Assembly (NCBI GenBank): GCA_028864955.1
Contig: JAGWLE010000004.1
Span: 1-21,366 of the forward strand
Reading direction: 5' to 3'
DNA: 21,366 nt
From: Patescibacteria group bacterium
GTDB lineage: Bacteria; Patescibacteriota; Minisyncoccia; Phycocordibacterales; PALSA-1337
This document shows, one piece after another, positions 1 to 6,548 of the stretch. The translations under genes were made by a program, and so were the position numbers. Each line of letters starts with the position of its first letter. Position 1 is the stretch's first letter. The notes beneath the pieces were generated by a model, which saw only the letters and a list, made by a program, of their open reading frames with translations, had not been told where the DNA came from and ran no database searches.

Positions 1-2
1 CA

Positions 3-2432
3 TATAGCGAGAGCTACTTCTTCCATGTCGGTGGAAGCGGCTGGAATTTGCTCGAGGGCAATCAAGCCTGGGGTTTCAATGACGACGCCGTCCACGGCAA
101 TCACAATTTTGACACTCTTTTCAGGAATTGGTTCAGGGGTATTCAGGGCTTCCAGTTCAATTCCAACGGATATCTTCCGCCGATCAATATCGGTGGAGCC
201 ACTCGCTTTAGCAACATCATCGGCAATGTCCTCGGTATTCCAGGTGTGCAGACGTCATATATCAATGGTTCTGTACCTATATATAATCTCGGCGGCATGG
301 GCATGACTGGCGGGTTCGGCCCAACGCTCATCGACTCTACGGTTCAAGCATCGACTATGTTCTGGGGCAACTATGATGCCTACGACAACGCGGTCCGTTG
401 GAACTCTTCCGAAGTTCCGGGCGGGTTGAATGCCTGGGTTGGCTACCAGCAGTCGATCGGCACAGGGGATGGAACGACCAAAACATTTTCAGGAACTATG
501 GGCCATACTCCGACCGTGCCGGGGAACTTCATTATTGGCGATAACCCCGACGTATTCTTCGGATACGATAATAGCGCTGGTGGATGGAATCAAGATGGAG
601 TTGCGGTTGGCTATGTATCACCGACCCAGCCGATCAGCAGCGGCAGTATCAGCTACTCGACAGGTGCATTGTCGGCGACGTTTGCAACAGCTCCACAATC
701 AGGAGCCACAATCTTCGTCAACTACCTCCAGCAGACTTCTACACCGAGTACGTACCAAAATCCTCTACCGTCTTCGCATGCTCTGCCGTCTTCATTTGTT
801 CTTCCAGTAACATCTGCGTACCCAAGTGGTGGCACAGGACTCGGATTCTGGAAGGTCTGCACCAACTATCCAACCTGTTCCAACTTCTCAATCCCGCCCT
901 ATCCAGCCATCGGTCCCGACGTCTCTGGTGGATCTGGTCCCGGTGGCTATGCCTATGATATTCCCGCAGCCATCGCTTACAAGAATCTTCCTGATGATCC
1001 AGCATATGACGAGACTGCGACCATCACCGCCGCATCCTGGTCGAATGGCAAAGCCACTATCACACTTTCCAGCGTTCCACTCCTCGCGAGAGAAGGAGAG
1101 TATCAATTCCTCGCCGGTGAGATCGCCGTCTCCGGCATGACACCGAGCGGCTACAACGGCACCTACCAAGTCACGGCGTCGCAGTGCTCGACGACGTGTA
1201 CGGTGAGCTACTCGCTCGCTTCAAATCCTGGAAGTTACAGTGGCGGAGGAACGTTCACGTGGCACATAGTGCGTCAGTTTAATGAAGCTGTATATCAGAC
1301 TGACAATGGTGGTGTTAATCCAACCCCGACGCCAACTCCCACACCTACGCCGACTCCTACACCAGCCCCGGATACCACAGCTCCAGTCGTTTCACTTACA
1401 GCCCCGACGAATGGTGCCACTGTTTCAGGATCAGTGAGCTTGTCAGCAAATGCCACAGACAACGTTGCTGTGCAATCAGTGCAGTTCAAAGTCGATGGGG
1501 TGAATCTTGGTAGCGCGTTGACCACACCGACTTCGGGTTCAACCTACTCGGGTACATGGAATACAAGCGGAGTTTCAAATGGTTCACACACATTAACAGC
1601 AATCGCGACTGATATAGCAGGGAACTCGGCAACTTCAAATGCTGTAACAGTGACGATTAATAATCCTGTACCGACTCCTACACCAACTCCTACGCCAACA
1701 CCAATCGGAGCGACACCGACTCCGACGCCAATAGGTGCTACGCCAACTCCGACAAATTCACCTTCAACTGGAGGCGGTGGAGGTGGTGGTGGGGGAGGTG
1801 GAGGAGGATCAGGTGGTGGCGGCGCAGGTCAATTACCTTCGGTTGGAACATTTACGCCAGCCGTGCCGCAGAAGCCACCAGTCGCAACTATTAATAGCGG
1901 CGGTTCATGCACTCCATCTTCAACAACGATTAAGAAGCCTGTGATTCCTGCACTCCTCCTCACTCTTACCGTCGGCTCACGCGGCACCAATGTCGTGACC
2001 CTTCAAAATTACCTAATCCAAGGTGGCTTCCTTGATGCGGGTAACAACACTGGTTACTATGGCCCACTTACAAGAGCTGCTGTAGCTGCGTATCAATCTG
2101 CGCCGGCTACTTCGATTAAAGCTTCTACTTGTAACCTGTCACTTTCTACTGGTAAATCCCGATTACCCCAAGGCTTCACGTTCGCCACAACCCTCTCTCC
2201 ATCCACTATCAACTCTAATGTAAAGAATCTCCAGATTTTCCTGAATGATCACGGATACGTTGTATCTCAATCGGGTGCTGGCTCAATCGGCAACGAAACT
2301 ACTTACTATGGCCCCGCAACGATGAAAGCCCTGGCTAAATTCCAGGCGGCTAACTCGATCTCACCAGCAGTAGGGAACTTTGGGCCGATAACGAGGGGAG
2401 TGGTGAATCAGATGATATTAGCAGGGAAGTGA
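3..2432 (+). CDS. 5'-truncated secreted surface protein: beta-helix, Ig-like domain, two peptidoglycan-binding repeats
   Basis: The frame is open back to base 3, so the true start and any signal peptide lie outside the window; the TTG at 48 is not a real start. About 809 residues are visible. The first ~430 resemble right-handed parallel beta-helix surface proteins: asparagine- and glycine-rich strands, a segment IIGNVLGIPG, a WGNYDAYDN segment and a PAIGPDVSGG segment. A Pro-Thr linker (1320-1370) leads to a bacterial Ig-like domain (about 1372-1664, starting TTAPVVSLTAPTNGATVSG). A second Pro-Thr linker (1665-1755) and a run of about a dozen glycines (1770-1829) follow. The C-terminus has two PG_binding_1-type repeats (about 1950-2100 and 2190-2425), each with the YYGPxTxxAxxxxQ pattern. 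Likely cell-wall-attached; the beta-helix may bind or cleave polysaccharide, but no catalytic residues can be assigned. GC content and codon use look lower and more AT-tolerant than the genes downstream. Confidence 0.8.
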   Translation, partial: YSESYFFHVGGSGWNLLEGNQAWGFNDDAVHGNHNFDTLFRNWFRGIQGFQFNSNGYLPPINIGGATRFSNIIGNVLGIPGVQTSYINGSVPIYNLGGMGMTGGFGPTLIDSTVQASTMFWGNYDAYDNAVRWNSSEVPGGLNAWVGYQQSIGTGDGTTKTFSGTMGHTPTVPGNFIIGDNPDVFFGYDNSAGGWNQDGVAVGYVSPTQPISSGSISYSTGALSATFATAPQSGATIFVNYLQQTSTPSTYQNPLPSSHALPSSFVLPVTSAYPSGGTGLGFWKVCTNYPTCSNFSIPPYPAIGPDVSGGSGPGGYAYDIPAAIAYKNLPDDPAYDETATITAASWSNGKATITLSSVPLLAREGEYQFLAGEIAVSGMTPSGYNGTYQVTASQCSTTCTVSYSLASNPGSYSGGGTFTWHIVRQFNEAVYQTDNGGVNPTPTPTPTPTPTPTPAPDTTAPVVSLTAPTNGATVSGSVSLSANATDNVAVQSVQFKVDGVNLGSALTTPTSGSTYSGTWNTSGVSNGSHTLTAIATDIAGNSATSNAVTVTINNPVPTPTPTPTPTPIGATPTPTPIGATPTPTNSPSTGGGGGGGGGGGGGSGGGGAGQLPSVGTFTPAVPQKPPVATINSGGSCTPSSTTIKKPVIPALLLTLTVGSRGTNVVTLQNYLIQGGFLDAGNNTGYYGPLTRAAVAAYQSAPATSIKASTCNLSLSTGKSRLPQGFTFATTLSPSTINSNVKNLQIFLNDHGYVVSQSGAGSIGNETTYYGPATMKALAKFQAANSISPAVGNFGPITRGVVNQMILAGK
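1320..1370 (+). repeat. Pro-Thr codon repeat encoding an interdomain linker
   Basis: Alternating CCN and ACN codons encode a (PT)n linker between the beta-helix part and the Ig-like domain. Third positions vary, so the amino-acid pattern is kept while the DNA repeat is imperfect. Such linkers are common in secreted multidomain cell-wall proteins. Confidence 0.85.
1665..1755 (+). repeat. Second Pro-Thr codon repeat with Ile-Gly-Ala interruptions
   Basis: Pro-Thr pairs interrupted twice by a PIGATPTPT unit. It links the Ig-like domain to the glycine tract and may be prone to length variation. Confidence 0.8.
1770..1829 (+). repeat. Poly-glycine codon tract
   Basis: About twelve consecutive GGN codons, then TCA and four more GGN codons. 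It forms a flexible linker before the peptidoglycan-binding repeats and is a candidate site for slippage or assembly error. Confidence 0.85.
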
Positions 2433-2468
2433 AGTTTGATGACACGTTTGGCACGCCTCTGTCGGACA

Positions 2469-2483
2469 TGATAGTATTATGAT
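2469..2483 (+). promoter_or_regulatory. Extended -10 promoter abutting the mntA-like start codon
   Basis: TGATAGTAT at 2469-2477 is followed by exactly six bases and the ATG at 2484. A -35-like TTGGCA lies at 2448-2453, 18 bases upstream of the -10 hexamer. A transcript would begin at or next to the ATG, so it is probably leaderless. Confidence 0.6.
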
Positions 2484-2906
2484 ATGTCAAGGCAGTTAAC
2501 GACCGAACAGCGGGATAAGATAATCTCCATCATGCGACAAAACGGGGCGGTGGTGGGTTATCTCTTTGGCTCGTATGCCCGCGGCACGGCCGGACCTTTG
2601 AGTGACATCGATGTTGGCGTCATTTTTCCCGAAGATACGGACAAGAAATCCGGCGAAGATCGAGTCGAGAAGATTCGTGCCGGACTGGAGGAGATGTTTG
2701 GTCGTGACAAGGCCGACGTCGTCAACGTGCCGACAGCCAAGAACCCTCTGTTGCGGTACATGATCACATTTGGAGACGGCAACTTGCTCTTCTCGCTCGA
2801 CGACACTCTCAAAAATACCGCCGCGTATTACAGCCGCCGGGATTTTGAGGATACAAAGCACTTGAGACGGATACAGGCTGACGTTCTCAAGCATATTTTT
2901 GATTGA
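2484..2906 (+). CDS. MntA-like minimal nucleotidyltransferase (antitoxin of a HEPN/MNT pair)
   Basis: 140 residues with the minimal nucleotidyltransferase signature: GSYARG at residues 29-34, then SDIDVGV with metal-binding Asp41 and Asp43, and a third likely acidic ligand in the DVV segment near residue 78. In characterised HEPN/MNT (type VII) toxin-antitoxin pairs, the MNT partner AMPylates the HEPN RNase near its active site and silences it. The ATG at 2484 is favoured because an extended -10 box sits six bases upstream. The HepT-like gene starts 4 bases after the stop, which fits translational coupling. Family and pairing are clear; toxin-antitoxin function in this host is inferred. Confidence 0.85.
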   Translation: MSRQLTTEQRDKIISIMRQNGAVVGYLFGSYARGTAGPLSDIDVGVIFPEDTDKKSGEDRVEKIRAGLEEMFGRDKADVVNVPTAKNPLLRYMITFGDGNLLFSLDDTLKNTAAYYSRRDFEDTKHLRRIQADVLKHIFD

Positions 2907-2910
2907 TACC

Positions 2911-3345
2911 ATGACGCCACTCCATGTTCAAACAATTCAGGACAAGCTCTTCCGTCTCAAGCAGAACGCCGATTTTATCGAGGACCTCGTCAGGAATAGA
3001 AGCAAGGAACTTGAATCCGACCAGCCGCTCTATAACGGTTTGGAGCATTTGATGCAGATCAGCATCGAGATTATCGTGGATGTAGGTTCACATATTTTGG
3101 CGGAAAAATTCCATGAAAGCCCGTCGACGTATGAGCAGGTCATCACCGCTCTCGGCACACACGGCATCATTCCAAAGGATTTCGCAGAACAGCAAAAGGG
3201 CATGGCCGGCTTCAGGAATCTGCTTGTTCATGATTACGATAAGGTTGATCCGAAACAAGTTATCGCCTATGCGCATACGGCACCGGAATCCTTCCGCGTC
3301 TTCGGCAAGGCGTTCGTAGAGCAGATCGCGATACAGTCGCTATGA
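2911..3345 (+). CDS. HepT-like HEPN/DUF86 RNase (toxin partner)
   Basis: 144 residues from the ATG at 2911; a TTG at 2899 would give a four-codon extension overlapping the upstream gene and is less likely. The predicted all-helical protein carries the HEPN catalytic motif RX4HXY as RNLLVHDY at residues 102-109, followed by DKVD, typical of the HepT/DUF86 family. Family members cleave RNA, including tRNA, and are neutralised by AMPylation from the MNT partner encoded just upstream. No obvious Shine-Dalgarno precedes it, so translation probably depends on the upstream gene. Its stop overlaps the prepilin start (ATGA at 3342-3345), which is odd for a toxin-antitoxin unit. Confidence 0.85.
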   Translation: MTPLHVQTIQDKLFRLKQNADFIEDLVRNRSKELESDQPLYNGLEHLMQISIEIIVDVGSHILAEKFHESPSTYEQVITALGTHGIIPKDFAEQQKGMAGFRNLLVHDYDKVDPKQVIAYAHTAPESFRVFGKAFVEQIAIQSL

Positions 3346-4205
3346 AGAGCAGAGCAGACAATGGCTTCACCCTCATCGAACTGTTGGTCGTCATATCCAT
3401 CATCGGCCTTTTGGCGGCCGTGATCTTGACGTCGCTGGTGGCTGCCCGCGACAAGGGCAAGATCGGCGCGGCCATCGAGTTTGCCACCACCAACTATCAC
3501 GCCATGGGCGCGGACGCGTTCGCCATATATAATTTCAACGAAACCAGCGGCGTCGGCTCGACACCGGCAACACTTACTGATTCATCCGGCGCCGGCTTCA
3601 ATCTAACATCATGCACGGGGCTCACCTTGAGTGCCGATACGCCCACAGCCGGCGGCGGCATCAATCTGTCCGGCAGTTTTGCCGCCGGCGGCAGCTGCCA
3701 AGTGGCATTTCCTTCGAACTTCACGTCTCTGGGGCCGTTCACTATCAGCGCCTGGGTCAAGGTCACCAATTTCCAGAGTGGCGGCAAGCCCAACATCATC
3801 TCGTTCACAACTAATCCGTATCCTCTCGTCTGGAATAGCCCCATCAGCTCCAGCGCTTTTCTGCAGATCGGCAATACTGATCAAAAGGTCACCTGTGCCA
3901 CGGCCTCATTTTCCGGCATCAGCGCCAAAAGCTTGACGGCGCTGCAGGCAAATAAATGGTATCAGATCACCTGCACGTTGAATTCTTCGAATAGCATCGA
4001 CCTCTATGTCAACGGCGTCAAAGAAGCCACAAAGAACAATGCCGGTCCTATCCCTCTCACCACCAATGACGCTATGGTCGTCTGGTATGACACTTCAACC
4101 GGACTTTTGGACGATCTGGCCATCTACAGCCACTCGCTGACCGATGCCCAGGTCCACGAAATGTTCGCCGCGGGTGCTGCTAAACACGGTCTTGCAATCA
4201 GGTAG
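3342..4205 (+). CDS. Type IV pilin-like protein with a C-terminal LamG/concanavalin-like domain
   Basis: 287 residues. The N-terminus is a class III prepilin signal: a short basic leader ending in Gly8, then FTLIELLVVISIIGLLAAVIL with Glu5 of the mature form, the substrate of prepilin peptidase PilD. After the helical spine (to about residue 55), the rest is beta-rich and looks like a LamG (Laminin_G_3) fold: FTISAWVKV near residue 130, NKWYQITCTL, IDLYVNGVKEA, and a closing DDLAIYSHSLTDAQVHEMF. LamG domains often bind sugars or proteins, so this may be a minor pilin acting as an adhesin or a pseudopilin. The start overlaps the HepT stop by four bases (ATGA). A TACAGT hexamer four bases before the ATG may be a weak internal -10. 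No pilus assembly genes are in the window. Confidence 0.85.
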   Translation: MKSRADNGFTLIELLVVISIIGLLAAVILTSLVAARDKGKIGAAIEFATTNYHAMGADAFAIYNFNETSGVGSTPATLTDSSGAGFNLTSCTGLTLSADTPTAGGGINLSGSFAAGGSCQVAFPSNFTSLGPFTISAWVKVTNFQSGGKPNIISFTTNPYPLVWNSPISSSAFLQIGNTDQKVTCATASFSGISAKSLTALQANKWYQITCTLNSSNSIDLYVNGVKEATKNNAGPIPLTTNDAMVVWYDTSTGLLDDLAIYSHSLTDAQVHEMFAAGAAKHGLAIR

Positions 4206-4211
4206 ATTGTG

Positions 4212-4220
4212 TGCTATACT
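4212..4220 (+). promoter_or_regulatory. Extended -10 promoter for the RRM gene
   Basis: TGCTATACT (TG-n-TATACT) lies 7 bases after the prepilin stop. The expected start site is near 4227, giving a leader of about 98 bases before the ATG at 4325. This differs from the leaderless layout elsewhere in the window. Confidence 0.6.
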
Positions 4221-4226
4221 CGTCCC

Positions 4227-4324
4227 CGTGTACATATTCTCGTCATGTACGCGTTAGCAATTTAATGTACGAGAGATTCCGCTAGCGCGTTACACTATGT
4301 GATTCGTGTGCGGGTAACACAGAA
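4227..4324 (+). promoter_or_regulatory. Structured 5' leader of the RRM gene with competing hairpins
   Basis: Two mutually exclusive pairings are visible. Hairpin A pairs GTACAT 4230-4235 with ATGTAC 4245-4250, a perfect 6 bp stem with a 9-base loop. Hairpin B pairs 4246-4258 with 4281-4294, about 13 bp including one G-U and one bulged T, around a 22-base loop that holds a third ATGTAC copy (4265-4270). A third pairing, GTTAC 4289-4293 with GTAAC 4314-4318, sits near the start codon and competes with B. Structured leaders regulate cold-shock RNA-binding proteins in other bacteria; function here is inferred. Confidence 0.5.
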
Positions 4325-4576
4325 ATGTCAAAGAGACTTTTCGTAGGCAGCCTGGCCTGGGCTACGACAGATGCGACCCTCAAGTCGCACTTCGAGCAGG
4401 CCGGCGCAGTCGAGTCAGCGGCAGTGATCATGGACAAGATGTCCGGTCGCTCCAAGGGCTTCGGCTTCGTCGAAATGGGTTCCGATGCTGACGCTTCGTC
4501 AGCTATCGAGAAACTCAACGGCTCCGATCTCGACGGTCGCAAGATCGTCGTCAGCGAGGCTCGTCCCAAGGCCTAA
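4325..4576 (+). CDS. Small RRM-family RNA-binding protein
   Basis: 83 residues forming a single RNA recognition motif. RNP2 is LFVGSL at residues 5-10 and RNP1 is KGFGFVEM at residues 44-51, with the aromatic residues that stack on RNA bases. It resembles the glycine-rich RRM proteins (Rbp) of cyanobacteria and other bacteria, but lacks the glycine-rich tail. Such proteins bind single-stranded RNA and are often cold- or stress-induced. It is monocistronic: its own promoter and long leader lie upstream and a strong terminator hairpin 29 bases after the stop. There is no convincing Shine-Dalgarno; only GCGGG lies 9-13 bases upstream of the ATG. Confidence 0.92.
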   Translation: MSKRLFVGSLAWATTDATLKSHFEQAGAVESAAVIMDKMSGRSKGFGFVEMGSDADASSAIEKLNGSDLDGRKIVVSEARPKA

Positions 4577-4605
4577 GCCTGACGGTTCGAGTCCCAGTTC
4601 ATGCT

Positions 4606-4633
4606 CACAAAAGCCCCGTATGGGGCTTTTGTG
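4606..4633 (+). terminator. Perfect 12 bp intrinsic terminator hairpin
   Basis: CACAAAAGCCCC (4606-4617), loop GTAT (4618-4621), GGGGCTTTTGTG (4622-4633). The GC core is followed by TTTT within the stem, and the A-tract/U-tract symmetry would allow use from both strands. Its last two bases are the TG of the next gene's extended -10 box, so terminator and promoter overlap. Confidence 0.85.
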
Positions 4634-4646
4634 CTATGATTACCCC
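4632..4646 (+). promoter_or_regulatory. Extended -10 promoter abutting the LOG-family start codon
   Basis: TGCTATGAT at 4632-4640, six bases, then ATG at 4647. The TG lies inside the right arm of the terminator hairpin. A leaderless transcript is expected. Confidence 0.65.
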
Positions 4647-5342
4647 ATGTCCAACAATGCTGAAGAAATCGCGTTTGGTAAGGCCGATATTCATGGCGCC
4701 GAGATCGCCGCGCACCTGGCGCGCATCAGCCATGAATTTGGCGATGGTTTTGAATTCCTCAAGAAATATCCCAAGTCGGTGACCGTCTTTGGTTCGTCGC
4801 AGGCCGTGCCAACCGACGCCGCATACCTCTTGGCCGAGGAACTGACCGGCCGCGTCGCTCGCGAGCTCGGCTACGCCGTCATCACCGGCGGCGGGCCCGG
4901 CATCATGGAGGCTGCCAACAAGGGTGCCTACCAGGCCGGCGGCGTTTCCCTCGGCCTCAATGTCAGCATTCCCCATGAGCGCATGACCAATGCCTACGTG
5001 ACACACGCCATCAAATTTTCATATTTCTTTTCGCGCAAGGTTATGTTGATGTTCGCCGCTGAAGCCTATGTCTTTTTTCCCGGCGGTTTCGGCACCTTCG
5101 ACGAGCTTTTCGGCGTGCTGACGCTCATCCAGACCGCCAAGATTCCGCGTGTGCCCGTCATCCTCGTCGATTCAAAGTTCTGGAAACCCCTGCAATCATT
5201 CCTGGACGAGTCCATGAATAAGGCCTATCACGCCATTGATCCCGAGGACATGCAGCTCTTTGAGATCACTGATTCGATCGACCGCGCCATGGACATCATC
5301 AAACGGGCTCAGATCAGCGAGTGGTGGCGGAATATTAATTAG
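4647..5342 (+). CDS. LOG-family (TIGR00730) nucleotide phosphoribohydrolase
   Basis: 231 residues. Signature motifs of the LOG / lysine-decarboxylase-like family are present: a Rossmann-like GGGPGIMEAANKGA (residues 81-94), SRK at 129-131 and PGGFGTFDELF (145-155), the equivalent of PGGxGTxxE. Family members hydrolyse nucleoside 5'-monophosphates to base plus ribose 5-phosphate; plant and actinobacterial examples activate cytokinins, and bacterial PpnN acts on purine and pyrimidine nucleotides. Cytosolic. The start at 4647 is chosen because an extended -10 box ends six bases upstream; a longer in-frame reading from 4485 would run through the RRM gene and terminator. tgt begins 18 bases after the stop, so the two likely share an mRNA. 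The true substrate cannot be read from sequence. Confidence 0.88.
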   Translation: MSNNAEEIAFGKADIHGAEIAAHLARISHEFGDGFEFLKKYPKSVTVFGSSQAVPTDAAYLLAEELTGRVARELGYAVITGGGPGIMEAANKGAYQAGGVSLGLNVSIPHERMTNAYVTHAIKFSYFFSRKVMLMFAAEAYVFFPGGFGTFDELFGVLTLIQTAKIPRVPVILVDSKFWKPLQSFLDESMNKAYHAIDPEDMQLFEITDSIDRAMDIIKRAQISEWWRNIN

Positions 5343-5360
5343 AATAGAGAATAGGGAATA

Positions 5361-6548
5361 ATGGCATCATTCTCCATACAGACGCACATACCAGGTGGTC
5401 GCGGCCGTGCTGGCACGATCAGGACGCCCCATGGCGAGATCGAGACGCCGGCCTTCATTCCCGTCGGCACCAAAGCCACAGTCAAGGCCGTCCTGCCGGA
5501 GGATATTCGGCAAAAAGTCGGCGCCCAGGCCATTTTGGCCAATACGTATCATCTGTATCTCCAGCCGGGCCTCGAGATCATGCGGTCGGCCGGCGGTTTG
5601 GGAAAGTTCATGAATTGGTCGGGACCGACATTCACTGATTCGGGCGGCTTTCAAGCGTTTTCACTCGGTGGGACTGGGAAGGGACGCAAGTCAAAGATCA
5701 AACAAGATGGGGCGTCGGAATATCATGATGATGCGGCTGAATTTGTTCCGATGGCCAAAGTCACCGATGAAGGCGTCGAATTCCGCTCGATCATCGACGG
5801 TTCCAGGCACATGTTCACGCCGGAGCGCTCGATCGAGATCCAGCACGCCATCGGCGCGGATATTATGTTCGCCTTTGACGAATGCCTGCTGCCGGATGAA
5901 CCGTATGATCGGCAGAAAGCGGCGGTGATGCGGACACACGAGTGGGCCAAAAGGTGTCTGGCGTATCACGCGGCACATCCAAATGATTCGGCATTGATGG
6001 GGATCATTCAGGGTGGCCGGCACGAAGATCTGCGGCGATTGAGCGCGCGGCACATCGGCTCGATGGCCTTCGACGGCTTCGGCATCGGCGGGTCCTTCGA
6101 TAAGACGGATATCGGTACGGCCGTCGGTTGGGTGGCGGATGAGTTGCCCGAGGACAAGCCGCGACACCTCTTGGGCATCGGCAGCGAGCCTGTTGATCTC
6201 CTGCTCGGCATCGAAAATGGCGCCGACACATTCGATTGCGTGGCGCCGACGCGGATGGCGCGTAACGGGACATGTTATCTCGGGTCGAGCCGAGTCAGCG
6301 TCACCCAGGCGCGGTTTACGAACGATCACGGCGCGCTCGATCCCGAATGTCACTGTTACACCTGCGCGCACTATTCACGGGCATATCTGGCGCACCTATT
6401 CAGGGCCAAGGAGATGCTCGGCGCGACACTCCTGTCGATCCACAATCTGTATGCTGTCGTCAATCTGGTCAAGCGGGCGCGGCAGGCGATCATTGAAGGG
6501 AAGTTCCCGGCATTTAAAGAAGATTTTCTCAAATCTCCTTTGGCTTGA
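5361..6548 (+). CDS. tgt: tRNA-guanine transglycosylase
   Basis: 395 residues. Tgt swaps guanine-34 of GUN-anticodon tRNAs (Asp, Asn, His, Tyr) for a 7-deazaguanine, normally preQ1 in bacteria. Visible motifs: TDSGGFQ with Asp93 (general acid/base), GIIQGG at 214-219, GFGIGG at 239-244, and FDCVAPTRMARNGT with nucleophile Asp292. The zinc site is Cys330, Cys332, Cys335 and His361, with the same Cys-to-His spacing as E. coli Tgt. About 24 extra residues sit between the two catalytic Asp residues, mostly at residues 103-133, which are charged and glycine-rich. AGGGA three bases before the ATG is a weak Shine-Dalgarno candidate. It follows the LOG gene by 18 bases; its 3' end overlaps the convergent kinase gene by 20 bases. 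No queuosine-synthesis gene is in the window. Confidence 0.95.
   Translation: MASFSIQTHIPGGRGRAGTIRTPHGEIETPAFIPVGTKATVKAVLPEDIRQKVGAQAILANTYHLYLQPGLEIMRSAGGLGKFMNWSGPTFTDSGGFQAFSLGGTGKGRKSKIKQDGASEYHDDAAEFVPMAKVTDEGVEFRSIIDGSRHMFTPERSIEIQHAIGADIMFAFDECLLPDEPYDRQKAAVMRTHEWAKRCLAYHAAHPNDSALMGIIQGGRHEDLRRLSARHIGSMAFDGFGIGGSFDKTDIGTAVGWVADELPEDKPRHLLGIGSEPVDLLLGIENGADTFDCVAPTRMARNGTCYLGSSRVSVTQARFTNDHGALDPECHCYTCAHYSRAYLAHLFRAKEMLGATLLSIHNLYAVVNLVKRARQAIIEGKFPAFKEDFLKSPLA

Noticed and set aside
1320..1829. Possible CRISPR or tandem DNA repeat
   Set aside because: The repetition is in codons for Pro-Thr and Gly linkers, with no constant repeat-spacer unit.
4582..4602. tRNA-like T-arm sequence (GGTTCGAGTCC) just before the terminator
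   Set aside because: Only two of five T-stem pairs form and no acceptor or anticodon arms are found upstream, which is RRM coding sequence. Chance or at most a decayed fragment.
5340..5345. TAGAAT as a promoter for tgt
   Set aside because: Fifteen bases from the ATG, no TG extension, and tgt lies 18 bases after the LOG gene, so cotranscription is simpler.
5691..6371. Minus-strand frame of 226 codons opposite tgt
   Set aside because: The plus strand encodes Tgt with all catalytic and zinc residues; the minus protein shows no family features.
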